Assembly (NCBI RefSeq): GCF_902497785.1
Contig: NZ_CABVHK010000031.1
Location: 1-37,706 of the forward strand
Direction: 5' to 3'
DNA from: Pseudomonas fluorescens
GTDB lineage: Bacteria; Pseudomonadota; Gammaproteobacteria; Pseudomonadales; Pseudomonadaceae
Length of the DNA stretch: 37,706 bases
Shown here: piece by piece, positions 8,602 through 16,395 of the stretch
Layout of the letters: every line of letters begins with the position of its first letter
Numbering within the stretch: position 1 is the first letter of the stretch
Position numbers and translations under genes: made by a program
Notes under the pieces: model-generated
What the model was told of the DNA's origin: nothing
The model's input: the letters and a program-made list of their open reading frames with translations, nothing else
Database searches by the model: none

Positions 8602-8931
8602 TTACGGGTTCAATCCATATAACTCGCAATATTCCAGCCAGTCCATCCCGGCCATCTCGGCCACTTCCCTGTGCACTTCCAGGCGCTGCGCCTCATAGTC
8701 TTCCGGCGTCGCTGCCGTCAGTTGCAGGGTCAGCTCCCAGGCGAACAATCCCAGGCGCTCGGCCTCGGCTTCGAACGCTTCATGCAAACGCTCGTCGCGG
8801 TATTGCGCCGCGGTTTCGCCCTTGGCCTGAGCCAACAGCGGGTTGAGGTTGTCGAGTTCGTGGCGCAGCTCGGGGCGCGCTTCGAGAAACGTCTTCAGCG
8901 CCTGCTCATGTTGCTGTTCGGTTGCCGCCAT
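8602..8931 (-). CDS. Small conserved Pseudomonas protein of unknown function
   Basis: A 109-residue soluble protein rich in Glu, Ala and Leu and predicted mostly helical. The ATG at 8931 follows AAGGAG seven bases upstream, which sets the start. The frame remains open to 8997, but that part overlaps the next gene. The C terminus reads EMAGMDWLEYCELYGLNP. I recall similar proteins in pseudomonads annotated as DUF6388, but I cannot confirm that name. Its start lies 20 bases after the stop of the helix-turn-helix gene, suggesting one transcript. Confidence 0.75.
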   Translation of the reverse strand: MAATEQQHEQALKTFLEARPELRHELDNLNPLLAQAKGETAAQYRDERLHEAFEAEAERLGLFAWELTLQLTAATPEDYEAQRLEVHREVAEMAGMDWLEYCELYGLNP

Positions 8932-8951
8932 GGTCGCTCCTTGAGAATGGA

Positions 8952-9200
8952 TTACGAAGACTGCTTCTTGCTGGCCTTGGCCGCTGCGGCCAGGCATTCG
9001 AGGGCAAACTGCTCGGGGTAGGTCATCTGGATCGGGGTGGTTTCGCCCTTGACGGTGCGCTCGCCGTCGAGGATGTAACGAATGCGCTTGTCGGTGACGC
9101 CGATGCGCTTGGCGATCCAGGAAGGTGTCTGGCCGATCTGGCTGATCAGCTTGTCGGCGTATTCAGCGGTCGGTTTGTAGAATTCGGCATTGGGTGTCAT
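8952..9200 (-). CDS. Small helix-turn-helix protein
   Basis: An 82-residue protein with a likely DNA-binding helix-turn-helix in the middle. After DKLISQIGQT comes PSWIAKRIGVTDKRIRYIL, where the WIAKRIGV-T-DKRIRYIL spacing matches a Cro/XRE-like motif. The C terminus is rich in Ala and Lys (AAAAKASKKQSS). The start at 9200 is chosen because upstream codons in the open frame give an implausible cysteine- and arginine-rich sequence. It could regulate itself and the divergent lipoprotein gene; that is inference. Confidence 0.7.
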   Translation of the reverse strand: MTPNAEFYKPTAEYADKLISQIGQTPSWIAKRIGVTDKRIRYILDGERTVKGETTPIQMTYPEQFALECLAAAAKASKKQSS

Positions 9201-9358
9201 GAACGTTCCAGAAAAATGAGCCCGAAAACGGGCAATGCGGCATTGGGCGCGACAGGGTGCGCGAATCATCGCGCGGTGTCGCGGTATAAATGAAGTAAAG
9301 CAGAACGATACGCCCAGCCACGGTGATACAGTCGGCTTTTTCCTGATGAGCACATGCA

Positions 9359-9709
9359 ATGCGAATTCTGATGGTGGCGCTGGCTGCAACGTTGCTGGCC
9401 GGATGCGCCGGTTCGGTAATGAACGACGCCCGTACCGGAACCCCGTACAAAACCCTAAACTCGGACAAACCGGAAAAAGTCGTCGCCCAATGTGTGCAGT
9501 TTGCCTGGCAGGACGAGGCGGTGTTCGGCGTTGATGCGGGTGCGTACCTGCAACCGGGCGAGAAGGGCGGCTCGACCGTTTACACGCGTTCGGCGGAGTC
9601 GTTCGTCGACGTCACTACCGATGCGTCGGGCACCTCGTTGAGTTACTACGCCCAACATGACGACTTCGTCGCCAAACGCCGGTTGGCGGCATTGGCGACC
9701 TGCCTCTGA
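9359..9709 (+). CDS. Small lipoprotein of unknown function
   Basis: A 116-residue predicted lipoprotein. The signal MRILMVALAATLLAGC ends in a good lipobox (LLAGC, Cys16), so it should be anchored in the cell envelope. The mature part carries two more cysteines (QCVQFAW and the C-terminal ATCL), which might form a disulfide. Similar small proteins are common in pseudomonads without an assigned role. It is transcribed away from the helix-turn-helix gene, with a shared 158-base promoter region. A REP pair follows. Confidence 0.8.
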   Translation: MRILMVALAATLLAGCAGSVMNDARTGTPYKTLNSDKPEKVVAQCVQFAWQDEAVFGVDAGAYLQPGEKGGSTVYTRSAESFVDVTTDASGTSLSYYAQHDDFVAKRRLAALATCL

Positions 9710-9730
9710 CCTTATGGTTGATCCCTGGCC

Positions 9731-9824
9731 CCTGTGGGAGCGGGCTTGCCCGCGATGGGGCCTGAATGTTCAACATTGATGTTGACTGTCAGACCGCCAT
9801 CGCGGGCAAGCCCGCTCCCACAGG
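9731..9824. repeat. REP pair (GGGAGCGGGCTTGCCCGC type)
   Basis: The left arm at 9731-9762 contains GAGCGGGCTTGCCCGCGATG and the inverted right arm at 9796-9824 contains CATCGCGGGCAAGCCCGCTC. A spacer of about 33 bases joins them. The pair separates the convergent lipoprotein and acetyltransferase genes. Confidence 0.88.
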
Positions 9825-9838
9825 TGGCGTGTATGCCG

Positions 9839-10258
9839 TTAGAGGCGTTTCTGCAGGAAGAAGCGCTTATGCCCCGGCGGGTAGTCGGCGATCTGGCCCA
9901 ACTCGCTGTAGCCCAGCTTCTTGTAAAACTCCGGCGCCTGGAAGTCGAAGGTGTCCAGCCAGATCCCGATGCATTCCTTCTCCCGGGCCAGGTCTTCGGC
10001 CATCTGCATCAGCTTCGTGCCCATGCCCTGTCCCCGGGCCTGTTCAGGCACTGACAGCAATTCCACAAAAAACCATTGGTAAAACACCCGGCCATATAGC
10101 CCGCCGAGGATTTCGTCGTGGTCGTCGCGCACCAGCAACGCAATCTGCTCCGACACCGTGACGCCGGCCTTGGACGCGTTGTAGGCACGCAGCGGCAGCA
10201 GGATGGCCTGGCGCTCTTCATCGGTGGGGTTTGGCGAGCGTTCGATTCGCAGGGTCAT
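9839..10258 (-). CDS. GNAT-family N-acetyltransferase
   Basis: A 139-residue cytoplasmic acetyltransferase that should use acetyl-CoA. The pyrophosphate-binding motif A is visible as VPEQARGQGMGTKLM at residues 70-84 (R75-G-Q-G-M-G80). The C-terminal EFYKKLGYSELG segment is the usual motif B. The ATG at 10258 gives a normal GNAT length. The acceptor substrate cannot be predicted. It is divergent from the hemerythrin-like gene. Confidence 0.85.
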   Translation of the reverse strand: MTLRIERSPNPTDEERQAILLPLRAYNASKAGVTVSEQIALLVRDDHDEILGGLYGRVFYQWFFVELLSVPEQARGQGMGTKLMQMAEDLAREKECIGIWLDTFDFQAPEFYKKLGYSELGQIADYPPGHKRFFLQKRL

Positions 10259-10319
10259 CAGCTATTTCCTTATGGCCAGGTTGGACAACAGCTCCCAGCG
10301 TATATCGGCCAGCAGTCGT

Positions 10320-10366
10320 AGTTCCAGCCCCTACGGTGGAACTGTCGCCAACGCGCAAGTGTCTAG
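10320..10366 (+). promoter_or_regulatory. Candidate AlgU (sigma-22)-like promoter with hairpin
   Basis: GAACTG at 10339-10344 is followed after 17 bases by TCTAG at 10362-10366, similar to the AlgU consensus GAACTT-N16/17-TCTGA with mismatches. The -35 lies in a perfect 7-base dyad, AGTTCCA at 10320-10326 and TGGAACT at 10337-10343. A start near 10372 would give a leader of about 38 bases for the hemerythrin-like gene. This is a motif match only. Confidence 0.35.
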
Positions 10367-10409
10367 CCTGAAGAGCGTCATTCCAGAACGCAGCCGAAGA
10401 GGACAATCC

Positions 10410-10847
10410 GTGAACATTTTTGAAGCCTTGCGCGAAAGCCATGAACGTCAACGCAGCTACGCCGACGCACTGATCAAGACCAGCGGCGACACCCCGGAAC
10501 GCGCCGAGGCTTACAAGCAGCTCAAGTCTGAATTGCAGGCGCACGAAACCGCTGAAGAGCGGCACTTTTACATCCCGTTGATGCAATACGACAACGGCGT
10601 CGACTTGAGCCGTCATGCGATCGCCGAACATCATGAGATGGACGAAATGATGGAAGAACTCGACGAGACCGAGATGTCCAGCCCGGCCTGGCTGGCGACG
10701 GCGAAGAAGCTGTCCGACAAGGTCCATCACCACCTGAAAGAGGAAGAGCAGAAATTCTTCCAGATGGCCGGCAAGTTGCTTGATGACAAGCAAAAGGAAT
10801 CGCTCGCCGTAGACTACTTGAAGGAGTTTGAGGCGCAGCTTTCGTGA
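10410..10847 (+). CDS. Hemerythrin HHE cation-binding domain protein
   Basis: A 145-residue, mostly helical cytoplasmic protein with the pattern of a non-haem di-iron hemerythrin domain. Visible likely ligands are His11, His45 in AHETAEERHFY with nearby Glu, His74-His75 in IAEHHEMDEM, and His106-108 in KVHHHLKEEEQKFF. Such proteins bind oxygen or nitric oxide or act in metal and stress responses; the specific role here is unknown. The GTG start at 10410 follows GAAGAGGA, which decides the start although the frame is open further upstream. Confidence 0.85.
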   Translation: MNIFEALRESHERQRSYADALIKTSGDTPERAEAYKQLKSELQAHETAEERHFYIPLMQYDNGVDLSRHAIAEHHEMDEMMEELDETEMSSPAWLATAKKLSDKVHHHLKEEEQKFFQMAGKLLDDKQKESLAVDYLKEFEAQLS

Positions 10848-10899
10848 AGGTTTTTTCGTTTAAGATGGGCGCCCTCTGACGATTCAAGGACGCCTTGTC

Positions 10900-11487
10900 A
10901 TGCCGAACACAGCCGAGCGGGTCAACATCATCGAGTCCCAGGTGTTGTCCCGTGACTGGTATTTGCTCAAGAAAATCACCTTCGATTACCAGCGCAACAA
11001 TGGCGAATGGCAGCGCCAGACCCGCGAAGTTTACGACCGTGGCAATGGCGCGGCGATTCTGCTGTTCAACCGTGACAAACGCACCGTGGTGCTGACCCGG
11101 CAGTTTCGATTGCCGGTGTTCGTCAACGGCCACGACGGTTTGTTGATTGAAGTGGCGGCGGGGTTGCTCGACGGGGCGGCGCCTGAAGACCGCATCCGCG
11201 GCGAGGCGGAGGAAGAAACCGGCTACCGCGTGCACCATGTGCATAAGGTGTTCGAGGCCTATATGAGCCCGGGCTCGGTGACGGAAAAGCTGCATTTTTT
11301 CATCGCTGAATACGACGCGGCTGCGAAGGTCAGCGAAGGGGGTGGGCTGGAGCACGAAACCGAAGAGCTGGACGTGCTGGAGTGGTCGTTCGACGCGGCG
11401 CTTGACGCCTTTTATCGGGGCGAGATCTGTGATGCGAAGACCATCATGCTGTTGCAGTATGCGGCGATGAAAAACATCTTCGCCTGA
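10900..11487 (+). CDS. nudK: GDP-mannose pyrophosphatase NudK-like Nudix hydrolase
   Basis: A 195-residue Nudix hydrolase, close in length and sequence to E. coli NudK (191), which cleaves GDP-mannose to GMP and mannose-1-phosphate. The shared block TREVYDRGNGAAILLFN at residues 41-57 is characteristic. The Nudix box spans about 88-109 with the core EAEEETGY, whose glutamates bind magnesium. EAYMSPGSVTEKLHFFIAEY follows. The usual Arg of the Nudix box is Gly here. ATG 10900 follows TTCAAGGACG. It lies 52 bases after the hemerythrin-like gene and could be co-transcribed. Confidence 0.88.
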   Translation: MPNTAERVNIIESQVLSRDWYLLKKITFDYQRNNGEWQRQTREVYDRGNGAAILLFNRDKRTVVLTRQFRLPVFVNGHDGLLIEVAAGLLDGAAPEDRIRGEAEEETGYRVHHVHKVFEAYMSPGSVTEKLHFFIAEYDAAAKVSEGGGLEHETEELDVLEWSFDAALDAFYRGEICDAKTIMLLQYAAMKNIFA

Positions 11488-11498
11488 TGGCCGTACGC

Positions 11499-11608
11499 GA
11501 TCCCTTGTAGGAGCTGCCGCAGGCTGCGATCTTTTGATCTGGATCTTGGGCCATTGCAGGAGGCGCCGGGATCAAAAGATCGCAGCCTGCGGCAGCTCCT
11601 ACGGGATC
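11499..11608. repeat. REP pair (GATCGCAGCC type)
   Basis: The left arm reads GTAGGAGCTGCCGCAGGCTG followed by CGATCTTTTGATC, and the right arm reads the inverse (GATCAAAAGATCGCAGCCTG and on). About 30 bases separate the arms. The pair lies between the convergent nudK-like and ogt genes. The outer end of the right arm, GGGATCA, supplies the TGA stop of ogt. Confidence 0.87.
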
Positions 11609-12119
11609 AAAAGCCTTCCAGGCGTCCGGTTTGACCTTTGCGTCCGCCTTCCAGCGTCAGCAACAGTTCCTTCGCCTCAAGCCCCCCGGCAAATCCCGTC
11701 AACTTCCCCGACGCGCCGATCACCCGATGACAGGGCGCAATAATCGAAATCGGGTTCCTGCCATTCGCCGCGCCCACCGCACGAACGGCGCTCGGGTGGC
11801 CAATCTGCTCGGCGATTTGACTGTAACTGCGGGTCTCGCCGAACGGGATGGTCAGCAGTGCCTGCCAGACCTTTTTCTGAAACGGCGTCCCGGTAAATTC
11901 CAGCTCGAGGTCGAAGCGATTGCGCGTGCCGGCAAAGTATTCCTGCAGTTGTCGTGCAGCACTCAACAGGATCGGGTTGTCCGTTGCCTCGCTCATGGGG
12001 CCGAGCCGCACCCGGTTGGGTTTGTCGTTTTCCCAGAGGATAGCCACCAGTCTCGAGCCGTTCGCGACCAGCTTCAACTCGCCCACAGGGGAGGCGATGG
12101 TGGTGCAGGTGTAAGGCAT
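11607..12119 (-). CDS. ogt: Methylated-DNA-protein-cysteine methyltransferase
   Basis: Suicide DNA repair protein that takes alkyl groups from O6-methylguanine onto its own cysteine. The 170 residues include the active-site motif NPISIIAPCHRVIGASG with acceptor Cys130, the helix-turn-helix DNA-binding region with the Arg finger (GHPSAVRAVGAANGRNP), and the FAGGLEAKELLL segment. There is no N-terminal Ada domain. ATG 12119 follows CGGAG at a good distance and gives MPYTCTTIASPVGEL, a typical Ogt N terminus. The stop codon is contributed by the neighbouring REP, so the last residues may be recent. Confidence 0.93.
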   Translation of the reverse strand: MPYTCTTIASPVGELKLVANGSRLVAILWENDKPNRVRLGPMSEATDNPILLSAARQLQEYFAGTRNRFDLELEFTGTPFQKKVWQALLTIPFGETRSYSQIAEQIGHPSAVRAVGAANGRNPISIIAPCHRVIGASGKLTGFAGGLEAKELLLTLEGGRKGQTGRLEGF

Positions 12120-12253
12120 GCCGCGCGCTCCGAAGGCAGGTGAACAGGCGGTCAGCATACTGCCTCGACGGGGAGGCGCAATACGCAATCCCAGCCATAC
12201 TGGCTACTGCTCTTGATGCGTTTCCTACTTAAAAAACAAGAAGAGACCGACTC

Positions 12254-13981
12254 ATGAAGTTCGAACCTTTTGCCAAATCGCTCATTGCGACCTCCTTGGC
12301 GCTTAGCTGCCTCACCGCCCACGCCGCCTCCGTGGCCCCCGTCGCGGCCGAAAACGGCATGGTGGTCACCGCTCAGCATCTGGCCAGTCACGTGGGCGTC
12401 GATGTGCTCAAGAACGGTGGTAACGCTGTCGATGCTGCGGTTGCGGTGGGTTATGCGCTGGCGGTGGTCTATCCCGCGGCGGGTAACCTGGGCGGTGGCG
12501 GTTTCATGACCATTCAGCTGGCCGACGGGCGCAAGACCTTCCTCGACTTCCGCGAAAAAGCCCCGCTGGCCGCGACCGCCAATATGTACCTCGACAAGGC
12601 GGGCAATGTCGTCCCGGACCTCAGCACCCGCGGGCACCTCGCCGTCGGCGTGCCGGGCACCGTGTCCGGCATGGAAATGGCACTGAGCAAATACGGCACC
12701 AAGCCGCGCAAGGAAGTGATCGCGCCGGCGATCAAGCTCGCTGAAGAAGGTTTTGTGCTGGAGCAGGGCGATGTCGATTTGCTGGAGTACGCCACCGACG
12801 TGTTCAAAAAGGACATCAAGGATTCCGGCGCGATCTTCCTCAGTAACGGCGAGCCGATGCAGGTCGGGCAAAAGCTCGTGCAAAAAGACCTGAGCAAAAC
12901 CCTGCGGGAAATCTCCGAGAAGGGCGCGGACGGCTTCTATAAAGGCTGGGTGGCCGACGCGATTGTCACCTCGAGCCTGGCCAACAACGGCATCATCACC
13001 CAGGCCGATCTCGACAAATACAAGACCCGCGAGCTGGCGCCGATCGAGTGCGATTACCGTGGCTACCACGTGGTCTCGGCACCGCCACCCAGCTCTGGCG
13101 GGGTGGTCATCTGCCAGATCATGAACATTCTCGACGGCTACCCGATGAAGGATCTGGGCTTCCGCTCGGCCCAGGGGATGCACTATCAGATCGAAGCGAT
13201 GCGCCACGCCTATGTGGACCGCAACAGCTACCTCGGCGACCCGGATTTCGTGGAAAACCCGATCGCCCATCTACTCGATAAAAACTACGCGACCAAAATT
13301 CGCGAAGCCATCAATCCGCAAAAGGCCGCGGTGTCCAGTGAACTCAAACCCGGCGTAGCGCCCCACGAAGGCAGCAATACCACCCATTACTCGATTGTCG
13401 ACAAATGGGGCAACGCGGTTTCCGTGACCTACACCTTGAACGACTGGTTCGGCGCCGGCGTCATGGCCAGCAAAACCGGGGTGATCCTCAACGATGAAAT
13501 GGACGACTTCACCTCGAAAATCGGCGTGCCGAACATGTACGGCCTGGTGCAGGGCGAGGCCAACGCCATCGCGCCGGGCAAGGCGCCGCTGTCGTCCATG
13601 AGCCCGACCATCGTCACCAAGGACGGCAAAGTGGTGATGGTCGTCGGCACCCCCGGCGGCAGCCGCATCATCACCGCGACGTTGCTGACCATGCTCAACG
13701 TGATCGACTACGGCATGAACATCCAGGAAGCGGTCGATGCACCGCGCTTCCACCAGCAATGGCTGCCGGAAGAGACCAACCTGGAGACCTTCACCACCAG
13801 CCCGGACACGGTCAAGTTGCTCGAAAGCTGGGGGCATAAGTTCGCCGGGCCGCAGGATCCCAACCATATTGCGGCGATTCTGGTCGGCGCGCCGTCGCTG
13901 GAAGGAAAACCGGTGGGCAAGAACCGCTTCTACGGAGCCAACGATCCGCGGCGCAACACCGGGCTGTCGCTCGGTTATTGA
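12254..13981 (+). CDS. ggt: Periplasmic gamma-glutamyltransferase (gamma-glutamyltranspeptidase)
   Basis: Self-cleaving Ntn hydrolase that removes the gamma-glutamyl group from glutathione and other gamma-glutamyl compounds in the periplasm. The 575-residue proenzyme begins with a signal peptide of about 25 residues (SLALSCLTAHAA). The large subunit has GNLGGGGFMTIQL and the substrate-binding Arg in FLDFREKAPL. Autocleavage should occur before Thr376 in GSNTTHYSIVD, giving a small subunit of 200 residues that contains PLSSMSPTIV and GTPGGSRI. The start follows AAGAGACC. It is divergent from ogt. It could feed glutathione-derived Cys-Gly back to the cell. Confidence 0.95.
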   Translation: MKFEPFAKSLIATSLALSCLTAHAASVAPVAAENGMVVTAQHLASHVGVDVLKNGGNAVDAAVAVGYALAVVYPAAGNLGGGGFMTIQLADGRKTFLDFREKAPLAATANMYLDKAGNVVPDLSTRGHLAVGVPGTVSGMEMALSKYGTKPRKEVIAPAIKLAEEGFVLEQGDVDLLEYATDVFKKDIKDSGAIFLSNGEPMQVGQKLVQKDLSKTLREISEKGADGFYKGWVADAIVTSSLANNGIITQADLDKYKTRELAPIECDYRGYHVVSAPPPSSGGVVICQIMNILDGYPMKDLGFRSAQGMHYQIEAMRHAYVDRNSYLGDPDFVENPIAHLLDKNYATKIREAINPQKAAVSSELKPGVAPHEGSNTTHYSIVDKWGNAVSVTYTLNDWFGAGVMASKTGVILNDEMDDFTSKIGVPNMYGLVQGEANAIAPGKAPLSSMSPTIVTKDGKVVMVVGTPGGSRIITATLLTMLNVIDYGMNIQEAVDAPRFHQQWLPEETNLETFTTSPDTVKLLESWGHKFAGPQDPNHIAAILVGAPSLEGKPVGKNRFYGANDPRRNTGLSLGY

Positions 13982-13997
13982 GGGTTGTGTTTGAAAG

Positions 13998-14022
13998 GGG
14001 ACGGATCTATTTTCTGTCCCCG
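13998..14022. repeat. Short hairpin with GGGGAC/GTCCCC arms
   Basis: GGGGAC and GTCCCC arms flank a loop of 13 bases containing CTATTTT, just downstream of ggt. Hairpins of this appearance recur in Pseudomonas genomes. It may act as a weak transcription end for ggt, although no T run follows. Confidence 0.45.
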
Positions 14023-14050
14023 CACCCACCGACATATCAAGGAAGGCAGC

Positions 14051-14584
14051 ATGACCACTGCACTGTTAATCATCGACGTTCAGCAGGCGCTCTGCTCGGG
14101 CGAGTACGAGTGCTTCGAGATCGCCCGCGTCATCGACACCATCAACGCCCTCAGTGCCCGCGCCCGGAAAGCCGGGGTGCCGGTGGTGCTGATCCAGCAT
14201 GAAGAAACAGGCAGCCCATTGGCGCATGACGCCGACGGCTGGCAACTGGCGCAAAGGCTGGAAACCTCGCCCACGGATTTGCGCGTGCGTAAAACCACCG
14301 GGGATTCTTTCTACCAGACCCCCCTGCAAAAGCTGTTGCCGAAGGAGGACTTCGAATGCCTGGTGATCTGCGGTTTGCAAACCGATTATTGCGTCAATGC
14401 CACCCTGCGTCAGGCGCTGAAAATGGGCTACGACGTGGTGCTGGCCGCTGACGCGCATTCCACGGTGGATAACGGCAACCTCGCCGCCGACGACATCATC
14501 GCCGAGCACAACAAGGACTGGGCGCGCCTGTCGGGTTCGGTGGCGCGGATCGACGTGAAGCCCGCCGCGAGCATCACTCTGTAG
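14051..14584 (+). CDS. Isochorismatase-like cysteine hydrolase
   Basis: A 177-residue cytoplasmic hydrolase of the isochorismatase/nicotinamidase superfamily. The catalytic triad is visible as Asp9 (LIIDVQ), Lys81 (RVRKTTGDSFY) and Cys114 (QTDYCVNATLRQAL). The cis-peptide region precedes the Cys in VICGLQ. The family contains nicotinamidases, pyrazinamidases and other amide hydrolases, and the sequence does not fix the substrate. ATG 14051 follows AAGGAAGG, which decides the start over an upstream in-frame codon at 13985. Confidence 0.88.
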   Translation: MTTALLIIDVQQALCSGEYECFEIARVIDTINALSARARKAGVPVVLIQHEETGSPLAHDADGWQLAQRLETSPTDLRVRKTTGDSFYQTPLQKLLPKEDFECLVICGLQTDYCVNATLRQALKMGYDVVLAADAHSTVDNGNLAADDIIAEHNKDWARLSGSVARIDVKPAASITL

Positions 14585-14663
14585 GCGCACGGCTTGCCGG
14601 CGAAGCGATTTCGTTCATGGACGTCGCCAGACACACCACCGCAACTTTACGGAGACCGCTCTC

Positions 14664-15122
14664 ATGGAGGTCCAGGTACATCGCGCCGACGGCACGCACC
14701 TCGACGAAGTCGGCAGCCTGTTCGACGCCTATCGAGGTTTCTACGGCCAGCCCTCGAACCTGACGCAATCGCGCCACTTCATTGCTGAACGCATTGCCCG
14801 GGATGAATCGGTGATTTTTTTCGCCCGGGACGTTGCTGGCGAAGCGCTGGGTTTCGTCCAGTTGTTCCCGACCTTTTCCTCCATTGATGCGCACCGCACC
14901 TGGCTGCTCGGTGACCTCTTCACCGCGCCAGCCGCCCGAGGTCGCGGGGTTGCCACGCAACTGATGAACACCGCACGAAGCTTCGCGTTGCTGACCGGTG
15001 CAAAAGGCCTGGTGCTGGAAACCGCGACCGACAATCACGGCGCTCAGCGTTTATATGAATCCCTAGGCTATGTGCGTGACACCGGTTACTACACCTATTG
15101 CCTGGACCTGAAGCAAGGCTGA
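14664..15122 (+). CDS. GNAT-family N-acetyltransferase
   Basis: A 152-residue acetyl-CoA-dependent acetyltransferase. LLGDLFTAPAARGRGVATQLM carries motif A, with the acetyl-CoA loop at residues 92-97. Motif B is GAQRLYESLGYVRDTGYYTY. The sequence resembles amine or amino-acid acetyltransferases of the GNAT class, but the acceptor is unknown. The ATG follows TTTACGGAGACC. It lies 79 bases after the cysteine hydrolase and may be in the same transcript. Confidence 0.85.
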   Translation: MEVQVHRADGTHLDEVGSLFDAYRGFYGQPSNLTQSRHFIAERIARDESVIFFARDVAGEALGFVQLFPTFSSIDAHRTWLLGDLFTAPAARGRGVATQLMNTARSFALLTGAKGLVLETATDNHGAQRLYESLGYVRDTGYYTYCLDLKQG

Positions 15123-15207
15123 TGGATCAGCGTTGCGGCAGGTTACAGTCTCTTGACATCTTGGAGCCCTGGATGTCGTCCCAGTGTTTGCTGGTGACCA
15201 CTAACAG

Positions 15208-16002
15208 CTACTGGCTGGCGTCGAGCGCTTCGGGGGCGCCGAGGGGGGTGATGGGGAAATCCATGACCTCGTTGGGTGCCCCGGCGCCAGCGTAGGTGAA
15301 GTGCCACCACTCTTTCGAATACCCGGAAAATCCTTCTTTTGCCATGGCCTCGTTGAGGCGCTGACGATTGTCCCTGGCGGTTGCGCTGATCGTCGGGTTG
15401 GCGCTGTGCGCACGCTCATCGAAACAGTCGAAACCGGTGCCCATGTCGAGCGCGCCGTCCTGCCAGCGCTGAGCATAGGGCGCGGTGCACTCGGCTTGCG
15501 TGGCCGAGGGCGTCCAGGTGGCGGCGGGCGCAGTGTGCGGGCCGGTCAGTGTCAGGTCGACGGTCGAACCGCGAGAGTGATTGGACACCCGTGCCACGTA
15601 GCCCAGACGCCAGAAGTCCTGTTTGTCCACGCGCGGATAGAATTCAACCTTGCGCGGGTCGCCCGGCTGCGTGGCGAAACGGCCCATGTCAGCGACGGCG
15701 CGATTGGGCCGATAACAGTCGAAAACTTTCAAGCCATAACCTTGCGCGCGCAAAGATGCTTGTACCCGGGCGAGCGCCTTGGCCGCGTCCAGCGTCAACA
15801 GGCACTCGGCCGCCGCGTAGCCGTCGAGCGGGTGACCGGTGAAATTGTGGGCGCTGGCGTAGCGAATATCTTGCTCAATGCCCGGATCAATCGTGCGCAG
15901 ATAAACCATGTGCTCGGGGCGCGTCTCGGCACGGGCCGTCGCGCAGATGACGGCGCTGAGCAGCAGCAACGATTGCAGGGCGATTGTTCGAACAGCGGGC
16001 AT
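15208..16002 (-). CDS. Exported D-alanyl-D-alanine dipeptidase (VanX/DdpX family, M15D)
   Basis: A 264-residue zinc dipeptidase with an N-terminal signal peptide (LLLLSAVICATARA, cleavage near residue 25), so it should act in the periplasm on D-Ala-D-Ala released from cell wall. The zinc site is His142 and Asp149 in SNHSRGSTVDL and His234 in EWWHF, with Glu231 as catalytic base. Spacing equals that of VanX (H116, D123, E181, H184). Arg98 in CYRPNRA matches the VanX transition-state Arg. ATG 16002 follows CAGGAAAC. No Van regulators are near, so it is more likely a nutrient-scavenging DdpX-like enzyme than a resistance factor. Confidence 0.88.
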   Translation of the reverse strand: MPAVRTIALQSLLLLSAVICATARAETRPEHMVYLRTIDPGIEQDIRYASAHNFTGHPLDGYAAAECLLTLDAAKALARVQASLRAQGYGLKVFDCYRPNRAVADMGRFATQPGDPRKVEFYPRVDKQDFWRLGYVARVSNHSRGSTVDLTLTGPHTAPAATWTPSATQAECTAPYAQRWQDGALDMGTGFDCFDERAHSANPTISATARDNRQRLNEAMAKEGFSGYSKEWWHFTYAGAGAPNEVMDFPITPLGAPEALDASQ

Positions 16003-16022
16003 GCGATGTTTCCTGGGTGAGA

Positions 16023-16337
16023 TCAGCCGCGATCACCGAACACGGGCCGGAAAAAACTGCGTTCATAGCTGAAGATGCATTTGGTTTCGGTGGCGTATTG
16101 AAAGGCCGCGATGCACGCCGGGTCGTTCATGGAGTCCTGCCGATAGCGCTCGTAGTCGGCCAGGCTGGGGAAACTGAACATCGCCATGGCGATATTGTTG
16201 GCGCCTTCGGACGGCAGGAAATAGCCGTGATGCTGGCCGCCGAATTTTTCCACGAGGGGAATCCACAACTTTCCATAGTGTTCAAACGCTTCGATCTGGT
16301 ACGGATCCAGCACGTATTTCAGGTAACAAGTGATCAC
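16023..16337 (-). CDS. NIPSNAP-family protein
   Basis: A 104-residue protein with the ferredoxin-like alpha/beta fold of the NIPSNAP family. The N-terminal ITCYLKYVLDPYQIEAFEHY, LVEKFGGQHHGYFLPSEG and NIAMAMFSFPSLADYERYR match the family layout. The function of bacterial members is not established. The start is GTG 16337. A weak AGAGAA lies upstream. It ends 20 bases before the dipeptidase start and both are on the minus strand, so they may form a pair. Confidence 0.82.
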   Translation of the reverse strand: MITCYLKYVLDPYQIEAFEHYGKLWIPLVEKFGGQHHGYFLPSEGANNIAMAMFSFPSLADYERYRQDSMNDPACIAAFQYATETKCIFSYERSFFRPVFGDRG

Positions 16338-16360
16338 GTTTTTATTCTCTTCTGCGGAGG

Positions 16361-16386
16361 AAAGGCGGCCCGTTCGAGCCGCCTTC
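16361..16386 (-). terminator. Hairpin after msrA
   Basis: AAGGCGGC and GCCGCCTT form an 8-base stem around an 8-base loop between msrA and the NIPSNAP gene, both on the minus strand. The T run after the stem is short (TTTCC), so termination may be only partial. Confidence 0.5.
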
Positions 16387-16395
16387 AGGGGGCGA

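Noticed and set aside
15208..16002. Vancomycin resistance locus
   Set aside because: The VanX-like dipeptidase has no VanH, VanA or regulator next to it and is exported, which fits wall-peptide use.
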